Origin: Conus ventricosus
Lineage: Eukaryota > Mollusca > Gastropoda > Neogastropoda > Conidae
DNA length: 15,000 nt
Direction: 5' to 3'
Assembly: GCA_018398815.1 (NCBI GenBank)
Contig: CM031626.1
Location: 37,415,940 to 37,430,939 of the forward strand
Under the pieces are notes generated by a model that was given only the letters and a program-made list of their open reading frames with translations, did no database searches and had not been told where the DNA came from. The translations under genes were made by a program, and so were the position numbers. Of the stretch, positions 1 through 10,241 are shown one piece after another (position 1 is the first letter of the stretch; the number at the start of each line of letters is the position of its first letter).

Positions 1-75
1 CTCTTTTCTCTCCTCTTTTCTCTTCTCCGCTCCTCTCTCTCTCTCTCTCCTCCTCTCTCTCTCTCTCTCTCTTTT
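1..75. repeat. CT-rich microsatellite
   Basis: The stretch is almost pure pyrimidine on the + strand: interrupted TCTTTTC and CTCCT blocks followed by uninterrupted (CT)n. It begins at the window edge, so its full length is unknown. It could form a purine/pyrimidine triplex, but nothing shows a function. Confidence 0.9.
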
Positions 76-460
76 CCGACTGTTGACCTTGCCAATAAGG
101 AATTTATATTGTCTTTGGTGGCTTAACAACTGAAAATGACATTCATTTTTTGGTGATGTTGTCCTGCACCATATGATTTTAAAAATAAACTTTCCGGCCA
201 TAGTGTCTCGCTGAACCAAATTTATTTCAAAACTAATGCTACAGTTGTCAGCAAGTAAAGAAAATGTCCTCTCTGGTCTTGTTGTGCATATCTATACAGT
301 AAAAAAAAAGCCCAGCGTGCTGCTGCTTAATACCTTTTTTTGTAACTGCATTATTGTCATGCATATCTTAAGGTGTTTCTTTTTTATTTTTTTACGTGTG
401 CCTTTATTTACTTTTTCTGACTATGAGAACACTTCTTCAGTATGGAGCATTCGCCTTAAC
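76..460. other. Unique intergenic sequence, no gene recognised
   Basis: AT-rich sequence of normal texture lies between two microsatellites. Only short chance open frames are present, none with a recognisable domain. I see no tRNA-like arm, promoter element or splice pair that I would defend. Confidence 0.6.
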
Positions 461-532
461 GCACGCGTGCACACACACACATAAAACACACACACACACA
501 AAACACACACACACAACACACAACACACAACA

Positions 533-573
<41 letters not shown>

Positions 574-620
574 CACACACCAACACACACACACACACAC
601 ACACACAACACACACACACA

Positions 621-651
<31 letters not shown>

Positions 652-813
652 CGCACGCACGCACGTACTCACGAACGGGACGCACGCACGCACGAACGCA
701 CGCACACACGCACGCACACACTCTCACACACGCATACCACACACACACCACACACACACACACACACACACCACAAAAACACACAAAACACCCCACACAC
801 ACACACACACACA
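461..813. repeat. Long imperfect (CA)n microsatellite with CACG block
   Basis: About 350 bp of CA dinucleotides, broken by single-base slips (ACAACAC, CCCCACAC) and by a CACG/ACGAACG block near 650-720. Frames through it encode only His-Thr or Cys-Val low-complexity peptides and should not be called genes. Alternating CA and CG steps can adopt Z-DNA. The many odd interruptions may be true degeneration or consensus error, because the array borders the homopolymer-rich segment that follows. Confidence 0.93.
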
Positions 814-2436
814 CCCCCCTTTTGGGATAATGAGGCAAAATCATAACGCATAACAAATTCCCTTTGAAAATTTTGGGTAGCCCCTTTCACTCGTATACTG
901 AACAAAGGTTTATTTGTCACTCGAACCCGGGTTTATTTAATTTTTCCCCGGGTTTCAGCGTTAGCCCTAAATCGAGGGTTGCTGAAATCCCTCAATTTTG
1001 TGAATGGGACAAAATTTAAAAGACCCCCTAGGCAGTGCCTTTTCCCAAATTGGGTTTTTTCCATCAAAGAAAAACACATTTTTTGATCTTACAAAAGTTT
1101 CAAACCCCAAAAATTTAAACTACAACAGGCTGTTTGGGGATAGATTTGAAAAAAACCACTTTCAAATTTTGAAAAATTGCGAAGAGATGATGGTTGATGA
1201 TTTTGATAAAACCCTACATGAAATTTGTTGATACCGTTTTCCCGTACAGCGGACTTTCCTCCCTAAATGTAATCCGGGTAAATAAAGGGAAAAATTTTAA
1301 GGAATGTTTGGGGGAATTTTTTTCCCCGTGAAGAAGAAAAGGAGAAAAAAAAAAAGGGGGGTTTTATAAAATGTATCAAAAAAAATAAAACGATCCAGAA
1401 AAGTTTGCTAAAAAAAAACAAAGCAAAAATCACAGTAATTAGAGTAAATTAAAAAGGAAAAAAGGAAAAATACGGGTCAAAAACTTCTGTAAAAATTTGA
1501 TTAAAAATTTCACAAAGATACCCCAAAAAAAACGGGAAAAAAAAATAAAAGAAATGAAAAAAGGGAAAATAAGTCTTCCTGGGCCCCCCTTTAAAATTTG
1601 GAAAAATAACGAATTTCCTTCCGATTTGGAACGGGGCTGAAGCTTTTGGGCAATGCTTTTTCCAAAAAAACTAGAAAACTCTAAAGGGGCCTCTCAGAAA
1701 AACCCAAAAACGTCTTAGAAAAAAAAGGGGACAAAACGAAGACAATAAAAAAAGGGCCCAATAAAAATACTTACAAATGCTTTTAAAGTTTCAGGAAAAA
1801 AAAGTTTGCAATTTAAAACCCTTTGGAAATAAAAGGGAAAAATCAGGGGGCCTGATGCAATTTCCAATAAAATGTTTAAAAGCATTTCCCATTAATGTAA
1901 AATTTTTTTTCAATTTTATTTTTCAAAATTTTGGGTTTTTAAAAGGGATTCACCCCGTCTTTCTGGAAAAAAAATTTCAACTGTTCCCCCCTTTTTCCCC
2001 AAGGGGGGAAAAATCAAAATCAGAAAAAATAATTACAGCCCGTCCCCTCTTACATAAACACGGGGGAAAATTTTTATGGAAAAAATTTAATTCAAAAAAG
2101 GTTTGAAAAAATTTCTGTGAAAAAAGTTATATAATCCCTTTACAACGGGGTGGGTTTAGAAAAGGTAAATAAATCATTTGATCTTTTAGAAAAAATTACC
2201 ACACAGTTTAAAAACATCCTTTTTTTCCCGTGGGAAAAAACCGTTTTTCCCCATTTTTTTGGGACTTTAGAAAGGCATTTTACCAAGTTTTTTCCCAAAA
2301 ACTCCCAAAACCCCCAAACCTAAAAAATTTTAAAATTCCCCCCAGGCTGTAAGTAAAACCCATTAAAGGCATTTTTTAAATTTAAAGAAAAATACGACTA
2401 AGGTTGGAAATGCCTACTCTAAAAAAAACACGTAAA
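814..2436. other. Homopolymer-rich, gene-free segment (suspected low-quality consensus)
   Basis: The sequence is built from short runs such as AAAAAA, GGGG, TTTTT and CCCC placed next to each other, unlike 76-460 or anything after about 7020. Open frames here are short (75-109 codons) and rich in Lys, Phe, Gly and Pro from the runs, with no domain I recognise. The likeliest reading is unpolished long-read consensus next to a difficult CA array; true A/T-rich decayed repeat is the alternative. Confidence 0.6.
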
Positions 2437-2679
2437 AATGGGAATCCCAAAAAGGGGTGTAATAGCCCGTTTTTTCAACATTTTGATGCATGTTCTTCCA
2501 AAAGTGGTCCAACTTGTCGAGCTATACAATATGCAGATGATATTTCCCTAGGGAAATTAAATGTGGGGGGGGGGGGGGGGGGTAAAAAGGGTTTTCCCCC
2601 AAAAAAAGGACAATTAACTAAAAAAAAAAGGGATATACCCAAAATAAACCCAGACAAAATCAGCAAATACATAAATTAA
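2437..2679 (+). pseudogene. Degraded reverse-transcriptase fragment, probably LINE-type
   Basis: One frame carries three pieces of a non-LTR reverse transcriptase in the expected order. A GNPKKGCNSPFFQHF segment resembles the QGC-x-SP-LF-F motif. The catalytic YADDISL box is at 2530-2550. DKISKYIN near 2650-2676 resembles the helix that follows the active site in LINE enzymes. The gap between the first two motifs is shorter than usual, and an 18-base G run with lysine-rich sequence interrupts the second half, so the frame is damaged by decay, by sequencing error, or both. The rest of the polyprotein is not visible on either side. A function today is very unlikely. The family cannot be fixed; jockey- or CR1-like is a guess from the DKISKYIN helix. 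The YADD box is the strongest single piece of evidence and could alone be chance. Confidence 0.5.
2565..2582 (+). repeat. G18 homopolymer
   Basis: Eighteen consecutive G residues sit inside the reverse-transcriptase fragment just after its YADD box. A real tract could form a G-quadruplex, but its place inside a homopolymer-rich segment makes an inflated run call more likely. Confidence 0.9.
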
Positions 2680-4542
2680 AAACCGGCCCTACCCTTTCAC
2701 AAAAAAAATCGCTTAGGGTTTCCTTCAATTTCGGGCTTTTGATCCTAAACCTTACCCCTTGAAAAAAGGGAAATTTTTCGCTTGAAAAAAAAGGGAAAGT
2801 TTTAAAATTTTTCTAGGATTTAAGCAGGGGCTTCAAAAGGGTTTTGGGGACTACCTTTTGGAAAATATTCGAAAAAAAGCCGAAAAGGTTTTGGAATTTT
2901 TTAAAAAATGATAATTTCGACAGTGTGGGGAAAAAAAGATGTAAGGTAAAAAAACCCTTTAGCAACGCACTTGTGAGTTTAAAAATTTTAAATCTTATGC
3001 TCGGAAATATTTTTTTCCCAGCCCCAAAAAATATTTGATAAAAAAAGGTTTGCAAAGACCCGATAGAAAAAGGTTATAAGTTTAACTCTTGGTGTCCCCG
3101 TCCATGCCTCAAACTAAAAACCAAACACAGAAATCGGAATTTTCCCTTTTTTGCCGAAAAATATGAATTTCCCTTCAGAAAAATATATATTAAGGGGTCA
3201 TTAAACGAAAAATTAAGTATCAAGGAAATTTTTTTTAAAATCAAAAACCATTTTTTTTAAAACCCGAGCAGGGGAGTTTTGACTCTGTAAAAAAATAGGC
3301 TCCTATACGCCCCATTTAAATTTTCCCAATTTTCTGGTTTTAAAACCCAAACATAGCCCTCAAACGAGTTACAGAAAATTTTCCCAAATTGGGGGTTAGA
3401 AAAGGCAAATCACAAAATTAACTATACAGTTTTAAGGGAAAAGCGAGGGGACCATGGGGCCAAACATATTTTCAAGGTACTATAAATGAAAATTTAAAAA
3501 CCTTTTTAAAATATAGACAGAGGGTTTCTCTACTTGAAAACCAATTATCAGGCTAGGTGCTGCATTCATTTTTTCCATCATTAAAAATAGAGAAATCGTA
3601 TCACTTTGGGGAAAAAAATTTCATTTTTTTCACAGCAGAGCCAAATTTGGGCCACTATCTTGGCATAAAACTTTTCTTCATTTTTCCCAATATTCGATTT
3701 TTTCAAATTTTATTTTGTGTCGTTCAAAAACTTTTTAAAAAGCTTTTAAATATTCTCCTTTCAAGGTGAGAGGAGAAATTATAAACGAGATATACCATTT
3801 AATTCCATTTTTTTTCCTTTTCGTGGTTTTTTCATTGACATTGTTGGATTCCATCACATTGTGGTTTAGCAAACAAATTTAAAGGGTTTTAACGGTTTGC
3901 CAAAAAATATTTCAGCGAAGGAAAAAAGCTCTACAAAAATTTAAAAATTCCTTTTTCCTTGTATGAAAATTACAGCCTTTTAGGGAAAAACAAACATTGG
4001 ATTCGGGGAAAGGGCGGGAAACAAAAAGGGGGTCCAAAAAAAATTTAAAAGGGCAACAAGGGAAAATTCTTTAAGGAGCTTGGGAAAAAATAAAACGGGG
4101 GGCACAAACTCCATCAGAACGAATTTGAAGAGTTGATCTTTTAAAATCAGACTTGATTTTACAAAAAAAAATATTTTTAAAAAAAGTCACTTGCATTTTT
4201 GGCCAAAAAATTACAAACCTTTTCCCTGTCATTTTTCTTTGCAGAAAAAACTTTAAAAAAAATTTTTCCTACTTGGGGGTTAATTTTGAACCCCCTCAAA
4301 AACGCGAATTTTTGGGGCATTTTTGGGGGAACGAAGCCCCCCCAAGGCCCATGGAATGGGTTTTTCAATTGTTAAGGGCTCCCTTGGGGCATTTACTTTA
4401 TTCGCGAGTACGTTGGGTTTTTTTCCCTTTTTATTTCAATCTCAATTTAAATTTAAAAAGTTATGCAGCAAAAAAATTAGGCCCCCCCAACCTAAAAACT
4501 ACCTCCCAACATCCATACCTTTTAAAAACATTTTTTAAAAAC
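2680..4542. other. Homopolymer-rich segment without recognisable genes
   Basis: It continues the texture of 814-2436: dense runs of three to eight identical bases of every type, AT-rich overall. The open frames seen (for example 3557-3769 and the 5' part of 4153-5034) are Phe/Lys/Asn-rich and show no motif, signal peptide or family resemblance. No RNA gene arms were found by eye. Confidence 0.55.
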
Positions 4543-5560
4543 AATACACACATTTATGGCCCCCCCCCCCACACACACACACCGGCGCCGCACACACACA
4601 CCGGCCCCCTTTTTCATGTTTGTTTTTTTGTTTTGTTTGTTTGGTTTTCCTGGTTTTTTTCTCTTGTTTTTGCTTCCCAAGATCACTGTAAAAAGGATAG
4701 GGCTTTAAAATTAAAAAAACGAACAACCACACACAAACCACAAAACAAACACACACACACACAACACACACACCCCACCACACACACCCCCCCTAACATC
4801 TATAGAGGGCACATAACGCAAACAAAAATTTCTCGTTTAAACACCTTGGGCCCTCTCTCACACATAATTAACACGCACATATTGAAATGTGCATGCGCAC
4901 CACAAGTCCACAAAAAAACACAATCACACACCCCCACACACACACACACACACCACACACACCCCACACACAACACACCACATAGGTTCACCCAAATCCC
5001 CACTTGCAAAGTTTACAGGAACCCTGCTAATTAGTCCACAGATCATAAACATGAAAACACCCCAACCCCACAAAACACACCCAGAGGCACACACACACAC
5101 ACAACACACACACACCCCACACCCCACACACACACACACCCAAAACCCCTCTCTCTCTCTCTCTCTCTCTCTCTTCCCCTCTCACGCACACACAGCACCC
5201 AAAACCCCAAAACACAAAACAAAACACACACCACACACACACACTTACACACACCAACACCTCCTCTCTCTCTCTCTCCGCACACACACGCACAACCCCA
5301 CACACACAAAACACACGACACGCCCCCGCACGCACCGCACGCACGCACCCCACGGCCCCACACACAACACACACACCACAACACACACACACACGCACAA
5401 AACACACTTTCAAAAACCCCATATGCGCACTTGCATGCGTGCAAAGGGGCATACTTTACACAAACCCCCAAATCACAAAAAATGCTACACACACACACCA
5501 CACACACACACACACACACACCCCACCCACACCCACACACACACAACGCACACGAGCTCA
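4543..5560. repeat. Clustered CA-rich arrays with embedded CT blocks
   Basis: About 1 kb is dominated by CA repeats in blocks near 4570-4600, 4730-4790, 4920-4980, 5090-5140, 5215-5255, 5280-5400 and 5485-5560. Two (CT)n blocks lie at about 5149-5175 and 5262-5278. Interruptions are mostly extra C or A bases (CCCCCAC, ACAAAACAC). Long frames crossing the region, including a 293-codon and a 246-codon frame, exist only because CA repeats lack stops; they encode His-Thr-Pro low complexity and are not genes. It may be several independent arrays or one array broken by poor consensus. Confidence 0.88.
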
Positions 5561-5830
5561 TGCCCCCCATCCCTTGCTCACACATATTCACAGACACTTT
5601 TTATTTTGAAAACACACAGGGAAAGATGAAAAATAAAAGGCACATTCAATGTTTGGTTGGGAAACCCCATTTGGGTAAATCTCAAGTCAGAAAATCTGCA
5701 AGGTCCCAACCAAAAGACTGTTCTAAAAAATACCTCATCTTATCATTAATTCATTTTTTCCATCAGCTTTTAAAATTAAAGGGGCAGTGGTCCCCAAAAC
5801 AGCAGATGTGGGTGTACCTATAGGGAAAAG

Positions 5831-6005
5831 TTTTTTTTTTTTTTCTTTCTTTCTGTTTGCAGGGATACCCTGCGGGCACGGCATGTAAGACAGGGATGGG
5901 GTTTTGTGTGTATGGGCCGTTTGCTATCCCCCGCCATTAAAGCAGCCTTTCTCCATTTTTCGGGAAATGCATGCTGGTGTAACGTGTCATCCATCCCCAA
6001 AGGCC
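5831..6005 (-). mobile_element. Possible SINE-like retroelement with (GAAA)n-poly(A) tail
   Basis: On the minus strand the segment ends in CAGAAAGAAAGAAAA followed by a run of A's (T-run at about 5831-5844 on the + strand). This is the kind of A-rich tail that closes short retroposons. The body (about 5860-6005) is balanced in composition, unlike its surroundings. No tRNA-like A and B boxes could be identified, so class and 5' boundary are guesses. The same bases on the + strand read as a polypyrimidine tract ending in TTTGCAG at about 5862, a plausible splice acceptor, with an open frame of roughly 60 codons after it. I cannot decide between the two readings. Confidence 0.2.
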
Positions 6006-6167
6006 AAAAAAGGCCTTCTCTTCCGAACGTTGGTGTTTGGGGTTTTTAAATGTGTTCAAGATGTTGCGCGTGCGTTTTACCCCACGGGAAACCCCGGTTT
6101 TTGCTCATTCGGGAAAGGGCTGGGATTGGTAATGGGTCAGAACCAATGTTTAAAATCCGAGGAGAAA

Positions 6168-6169
<2 letters not shown>

Positions 6170-6199
<30 letters not shown>
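6170..6199 (+). repeat. C30 homopolymer
   Basis: Thirty consecutive C residues, the longest single-base run in the window. A true tract could form an i-motif, or a G-quadruplex on the other strand. Its position in a homopolymer-rich stretch makes its length unreliable. Confidence 0.9.
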
Positions 6200-6200
<1 letters not shown>

Positions 6201-7249
6201 TAAACCCAAATTCGAAACCCCCAACCCCCGGATCACGGGTCCCGGGGCTTTTACCCCGAGCTTTTTCCGGCTCCCTATGGAAAAAGTTCAAAAAGCAGTG
6301 TCACTTCCTTAGAAACGACACTGACACAGAGAACTGCCCTTTCCCCAGGGCACAAAAAGAATTCCTTTTTTTCATCATTCATATTTAAACCTGGCACCAG
6401 TTTATTCATTTTTCTTGTTTAAACACCATTTCACAATTTTGGGGCTCATGTTGTCTGAGTTATTTCGGCTTTGTTGTTTGGTTTTTTTGTTTGTATTGTA
6501 CAAGGGGTAAAAAATTGACAAGGAAAGGTGGGTAGCAAGGCCCAAGAGCCCAAACCAAACAAAAGTGGAAAAAACAACAGAGAAAAAAGGAAAAAAGCGA
6601 GTTCTTCTTCTTCTTCTCTTCTTTTTCCTTTTAAAATTCAGCGGTCCAAAAAAAAAAAACTTTGCAGTTTTCTAACATTTTTGGGGGGGAAATGCAAGTT
6701 TTGTGCTCTAAGGGCGAAAATTTCCCTACTTAGTCCCCTTTCCCTAGCCCTTAATCAAAACAAAACCAAAAAAAACAAAAAAAAAAGGGAAAAAAAGAAC
6801 AAAATTATCAGAGTTGTTTTGGGACAATGAATGCTGCGGGGGATAACTACCCCTCTCTTTCCCGATCCCTTTGGCTTGGAAATCCCGGGGTGGCCAGTTC
6901 CCCCTGGGGTAATTTAATCTGCCCTAAAAGAATCCTAGGAAGGGATTTGGGGGGGGTTGAAAAAAACGTCAAAAGGGGGAGGGGGGTATCTCTGACAGAA
7001 AATAAAAAAATTCTATTTATATACGACCTATTTTGGTGAGTGTGATTCACGTGCTGAGCAAGTTCTGCTAGATCCCCACATTTTCTTAACTATTTTGTTG
7101 CTTGTTTCTGTGTAAGCTATGTGATACATGTCATTGGTTATAAAGAAAATACTGTACCGACGATAAGCCAGACATTGTTAGCAGTGTGCCAAAACAAAAA
7201 AAGTCTGTTGGTTTTAGGTAAAAACGTGGCAGGTGATTACGTGAGAAAG

Positions 7250-7378
7250 ATGTGGACCAGAAGAGCTGAAGCCGCAGTCAGTGTGTTGGTGCTGATGACG
7301 GTGTTGACCACTGCATTTGGGGCAGTGCATGGCATTGTGACACGAACAAAGTTGAAAACCTGCAAGCCAGTAATATGA
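7250..7378 (+). CDS. Candidate short secreted peptide or signal-peptide exon, unrecognised
   Basis: A 42-codon frame starts at an ATG with a purine at -3 (AAGATG). The N-terminus is MWTRRAEAAV, followed by a hydrophobic stretch SVLVLMTVLTTAFGAVHG that looks like a signal-peptide core with small residues near a possible cleavage point. A short basic tail with one Cys ends at TGA. The same frame stays open upstream to 7121, giving 85 codons, but that extension has no features. I recognise no family. It could be a first coding exon whose donor is near the stop (CCA/GTAATA or CTG/GTAACA, both weak), a stand-alone peptide, or chance. It sits in normal-texture sequence with no recognisable partner gene beside it. 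Confidence 0.2.
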   Translation: MWTRRAEAAVSVLVLMTVLTTAFGAVHGIVTRTKLKTCKPVI

Positions 7379-7437
7379 CTGGTAACACTCATCAGTTATT
7401 GTCATTTTCGAATGATTTGTTTAAAGGGGAGTGAAAA

Positions 7438-7512
7438 GTGTGTGGTGGTGTGTGTTGTGTGTGTGTGTGTGTGCGCGCGCGTGCGTGCGTGCGTGCGTGT
7501 GTGCGTGCGTGC

Positions 7513-7602
<90 letters not shown>

Positions 7603-7608
7603 GTGTGT

Positions 7609-7644
<36 letters not shown>

Positions 7645-7653
7645 GTGTGTGCG
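7438..7653. repeat. Compound (TG)n-(TGCG)n-(TG)n microsatellite
   Basis: A short TG lead-in gives way to TGCG/GTGC tetranucleotides (about 7475-7572) and then to (TG)n with a few slips, ending in TTTTGTGTGTGCGC. Three frames are open through it and encode Cys-Val/Arg-Ala low complexity, so none is a gene. It is the reverse-strand counterpart of the ACGC-then-CA order seen at 8322. Confidence 0.95.
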
Positions 7654-7797
7654 CTAGCTAATACTGCTTCCTGTTGTTATGAATCTGGATGTCTTTGTTA
7701 TACAAAGTCTGCTCGATTTATGTCCTCTTAGTTCACTCTTCAATGTAGTGTTTCGTCACGATTTTAGATTTTTTAAAAAAATTAAAAGGAAAAAATA

Positions 7798-8081
7798 CTA
7801 TTCCACAAGACAAAGGAACAACAAATTACAAGGCAAACACGACGCGTTCCGACGTCTGTCTCCTTCGGGGAAGACAAACAACATTCAGTTCAATGTAAAC
7901 GAAGAACGGGCACTCGCTTCACTCTCCAAACTGGGCACAAAATTTCAGGAGATAAGTGATCGCTCGTTCTTAATTTTCATTGGCCTCAATGATGTTTATT
8001 TTGCCTGAACAAGACCACAGAGGTCGAAACGCGTCGTGTTTAGTCTTGGAATTTATTTGTATTTTTCATCCAGTGGAATAG
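7798..8081. repeat. Imperfect inverted repeat, arms of 62-65 bp, about 157-bp loop
   Basis: The left arm (7798-7859) and the reverse complement of the right arm (8017-8081) share CTATTCCAC at their outer ends and AAACACGACGCGTT at matching distance. The inner 25 bases (7835-7859 and 8017-8041) match at 23 positions; the middle of the arms is A/T-rich and more diverged. Next to the right arm is a small hairpin, GACC-ACAGA-GGTC, followed by GAAACGCG. This layout is reminiscent of the ends of Penelope-like elements or other repeats with opposed terminal copies. The loop contains no gene I recognise. It could be one non-autonomous element or two opposed fragments of a dispersed repeat. Confidence 0.6.
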
Positions 8082-8321
8082 TTTTTATTTCTTTTTTATC
8101 TGTTAAGTTTGTTTCAATATCCGCCTACGGCTAACTCACGTTGAAAGGGATGTTATAGACACGTTCTTTCCTCTTTATAAGCGGACCCAATGCTGTTTTT
8201 TCCCCACAATCTGGGTAGTAAATGAACACAATTCAGCAATTGAAATAGTGACTAGCCGTTCAAATTTTGCCATGATGACTGCTGATATGGACTTGCAATG
8301 AATTGTTTGTTAATCATTTTA

Positions 8322-8370
8322 CACATGCTCGCACGCACGCACGCACGCACGCAGGCACACACACACACAC

Positions 8371-8427
<57 letters not shown>

Positions 8428-8428
8428 A

Positions 8429-8467
<39 letters not shown>

Positions 8468-8475
8468 CACAGAAA

Positions 8476-8558
<83 letters not shown>
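8322..8558. repeat. Compound (ACGC)n-(CA)n-(GA)n microsatellite
   Basis: On the + strand the order is ACGC units (about 8330-8354), CA repeats with a few slips (about 8353-8472), then GA repeats with occasional AAGAGA interruptions to 8558. All open frames here are low complexity (HART, HTHT, RERE on one strand, SLSL on the other). The same ACGC-first, GA-last order recurs at 13471-13631. Confidence 0.95.
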
Positions 8559-10241
8559 AGAATTGCCATAAGCTCCACGCACCTTACAAGCTGATTTGCT
8601 TTAGCAATTTTTTTTTCGATCTGGTCGTTTGCGGCTGGGTCTGTTAGTGTTTTTCCTCTGGTCACTCAGTGTTTGCAATGGACGCTTCTGCTATGGATGA
8701 CTGATGTTCTCTCAGGACTGTGTGGAAGTGCTCTGCTCAGTGTCCAAGTACATCAGACTGATTAAGTAACTTTAGCGTGAGAGTTGAGCCAGATGCTAAG
8801 ATCCATAGCCAACACAAGGATTTGTGTGGGATTTTCATGTCGCTGGCATCAGCTGGAGCTGGTAAATCTGTGGCTTCCTTTCCTCGCTGTCTTGCTTGTC
8901 TTCCTTCTTGTTCTGCTGTTCTTGTCCCTTGGATAATCCCCATGGATGGTGAAGCTCGACACTGAGTTGGTTAATCTCCTATGACGAACCAGCCCCAGTG
9001 TCGCTGCTGCACAAAGCCCCAAAACACCCACCACAGCACTGGAAACGATCATGCAGGATACCCATGTTCCTTCTGAACTGTCTCCCATTACGCTACCAGA
9101 TGCTGGGTACTCCCAGACCTTCTATTGTAACAAACACCTGGCTGGAGCAAAGTCCAACATATTCAGGGCCATTCTTTTGCTAGATTCTTCTCTCGAGTCA
9201 GCTGAATGCTTGCCTCCCTCTGAAAAAGAGCGTGATCAGGCCAACGGTCACCCCTCCCCCCTCCCCCCATCCCTCCTTCATCTTTATAATGTGTGTGATA
9301 CACACGTCATGTCTGCCTGTCTGGCAGACGATAGAATAGTCAAGCAAGTGCTGCAAGTGCCGAGGAGTTAGTTACGTGTTTTGAACTTGTCAGCATGCTT
9401 GAACAGGGTGGTGGCCATAGTAAATTGTTGAGTACAGAGTTCCCACTATTTTTTGTTTGCTTAGACGTCCGCCCAGTTCCATGACACCCAAGGTTGTTTG
9501 GCCAGGATGAGTCGCCTGAGAGCGATGATGCAGTATGGAACTTGTTAGTCTGGCTGACTTTCGTCAGGAGGACCTTTGGATCCTCACACAAGGCAACCCT
9601 CTACATCATCAGGGTTCTTCATCGTTTTAATGTAGTCACTGATCACAATGGCGACGCAGCCTTGTGCTAGCTCATGGCCCTATGTCATAAGGGGAGATTT
9701 TGATTCCTGAATGCAGGCCATCTGTATTCCTGACAAACTTGTTGATTATACAAAACCAACGCCGTAAGTTCTAGGGCGTCTTCAGATTTCACAATACAAA
9801 CATGTAGCTTCCACTGACTTCTTTTATTTGGTTTTACCTACAGTCTTTGCCCCTTGCATTTCATTTCTCATGTCACCCAGTGCTGTTTGATCCACGCCAC
9901 TCCTGTTCCCCTGTCCACAGCCACAGCCTTGCTTATTAAGGCACTGCCTCAGCACTGACAATCCACAGGGAGCAGTAGACGCCAAATCATTATGAGGCAA
10001 CCCACTAGACGGGATACTGCACTGCTGCTGAGTCACTTCAGGAGTGTTCACTGGTGCCTGCTCGGATCTAACATACACAGAACACCACCTACTAAGCGCC
10101 CTAATAACGACAACACTTGTTTAGTCACAAATCCACCATGTGTTACCTCTCCCTCTGAAGGGTGCAGCTCCGTCCGTCTTATGCTAGTCCCCATACATTT
10201 TCTCATAACTGGGACACTGTCGGAACACAAAAGGGGCCATA
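8559..10241. other. Normal-texture segment with no recognised gene; possible decayed retroelement interior
   Basis: Composition is balanced and homopolymer runs are rare. A + strand frame that stays open from about 8983 to 9371 (ATG at 9051) has a Ser/Thr/Pro-rich start and no family resemblance. The minus-strand frame at 8849-9088 contains one hydrophobic stretch and is probably chance. Near 9535-9600 a + frame reads MELVSLADFRQEDL, and near 9690-9740 another reads GEILIPECRPSVFL. Both loosely recall the linker and zinc-binding region before a gypsy integrase, but stops and frame changes separate them. The retroelement whose reverse transcriptase starts at 10242 may therefore have left 5' or rearranged pol debris here; the evidence is weak. 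Confidence 0.45.

Larger units (their letters stand above)
5561..7020. other. Mostly homopolymer-rich, gene-free segment
   Basis: The homopolymer texture continues, with patches of more ordinary sequence (about 5860-6060 and 6820-6900). Features inside it are a possible SINE-like tail at 5831 and a C30 tract at 6170. No open frame shows a domain. The texture ends near 7020, where normal-looking sequence resumes. Confidence 0.55.

Noticed and set aside
396..856. Long open frames on both strands through the CA array
   Set aside because: They encode only His-Thr or Cys-Val low complexity because CA/TG repeats contain no stop codons.
918..960. TCGAACCCGGG resembling a tRNA T-arm on the minus strand
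   Set aside because: No pairing T-stem, anticodon arm or acceptor stem nearby.
4153..5629. Frames of 293 and 246 codons
   Set aside because: Open because of CA-rich repeats and homopolymers; no domain, and the same bases are open in several frames.
8005..8030. Functional hammerhead ribozyme
   Set aside because: The core has CTGAACA in place of CTGANGA and no stem I can be drawn with local sequence, so at best it is a decayed relic.
8849..9088. Minus-strand frame with a hydrophobic, membrane-like stretch
   Set aside because: Overlaps a longer + strand open frame, has no recognised family and no supporting context.
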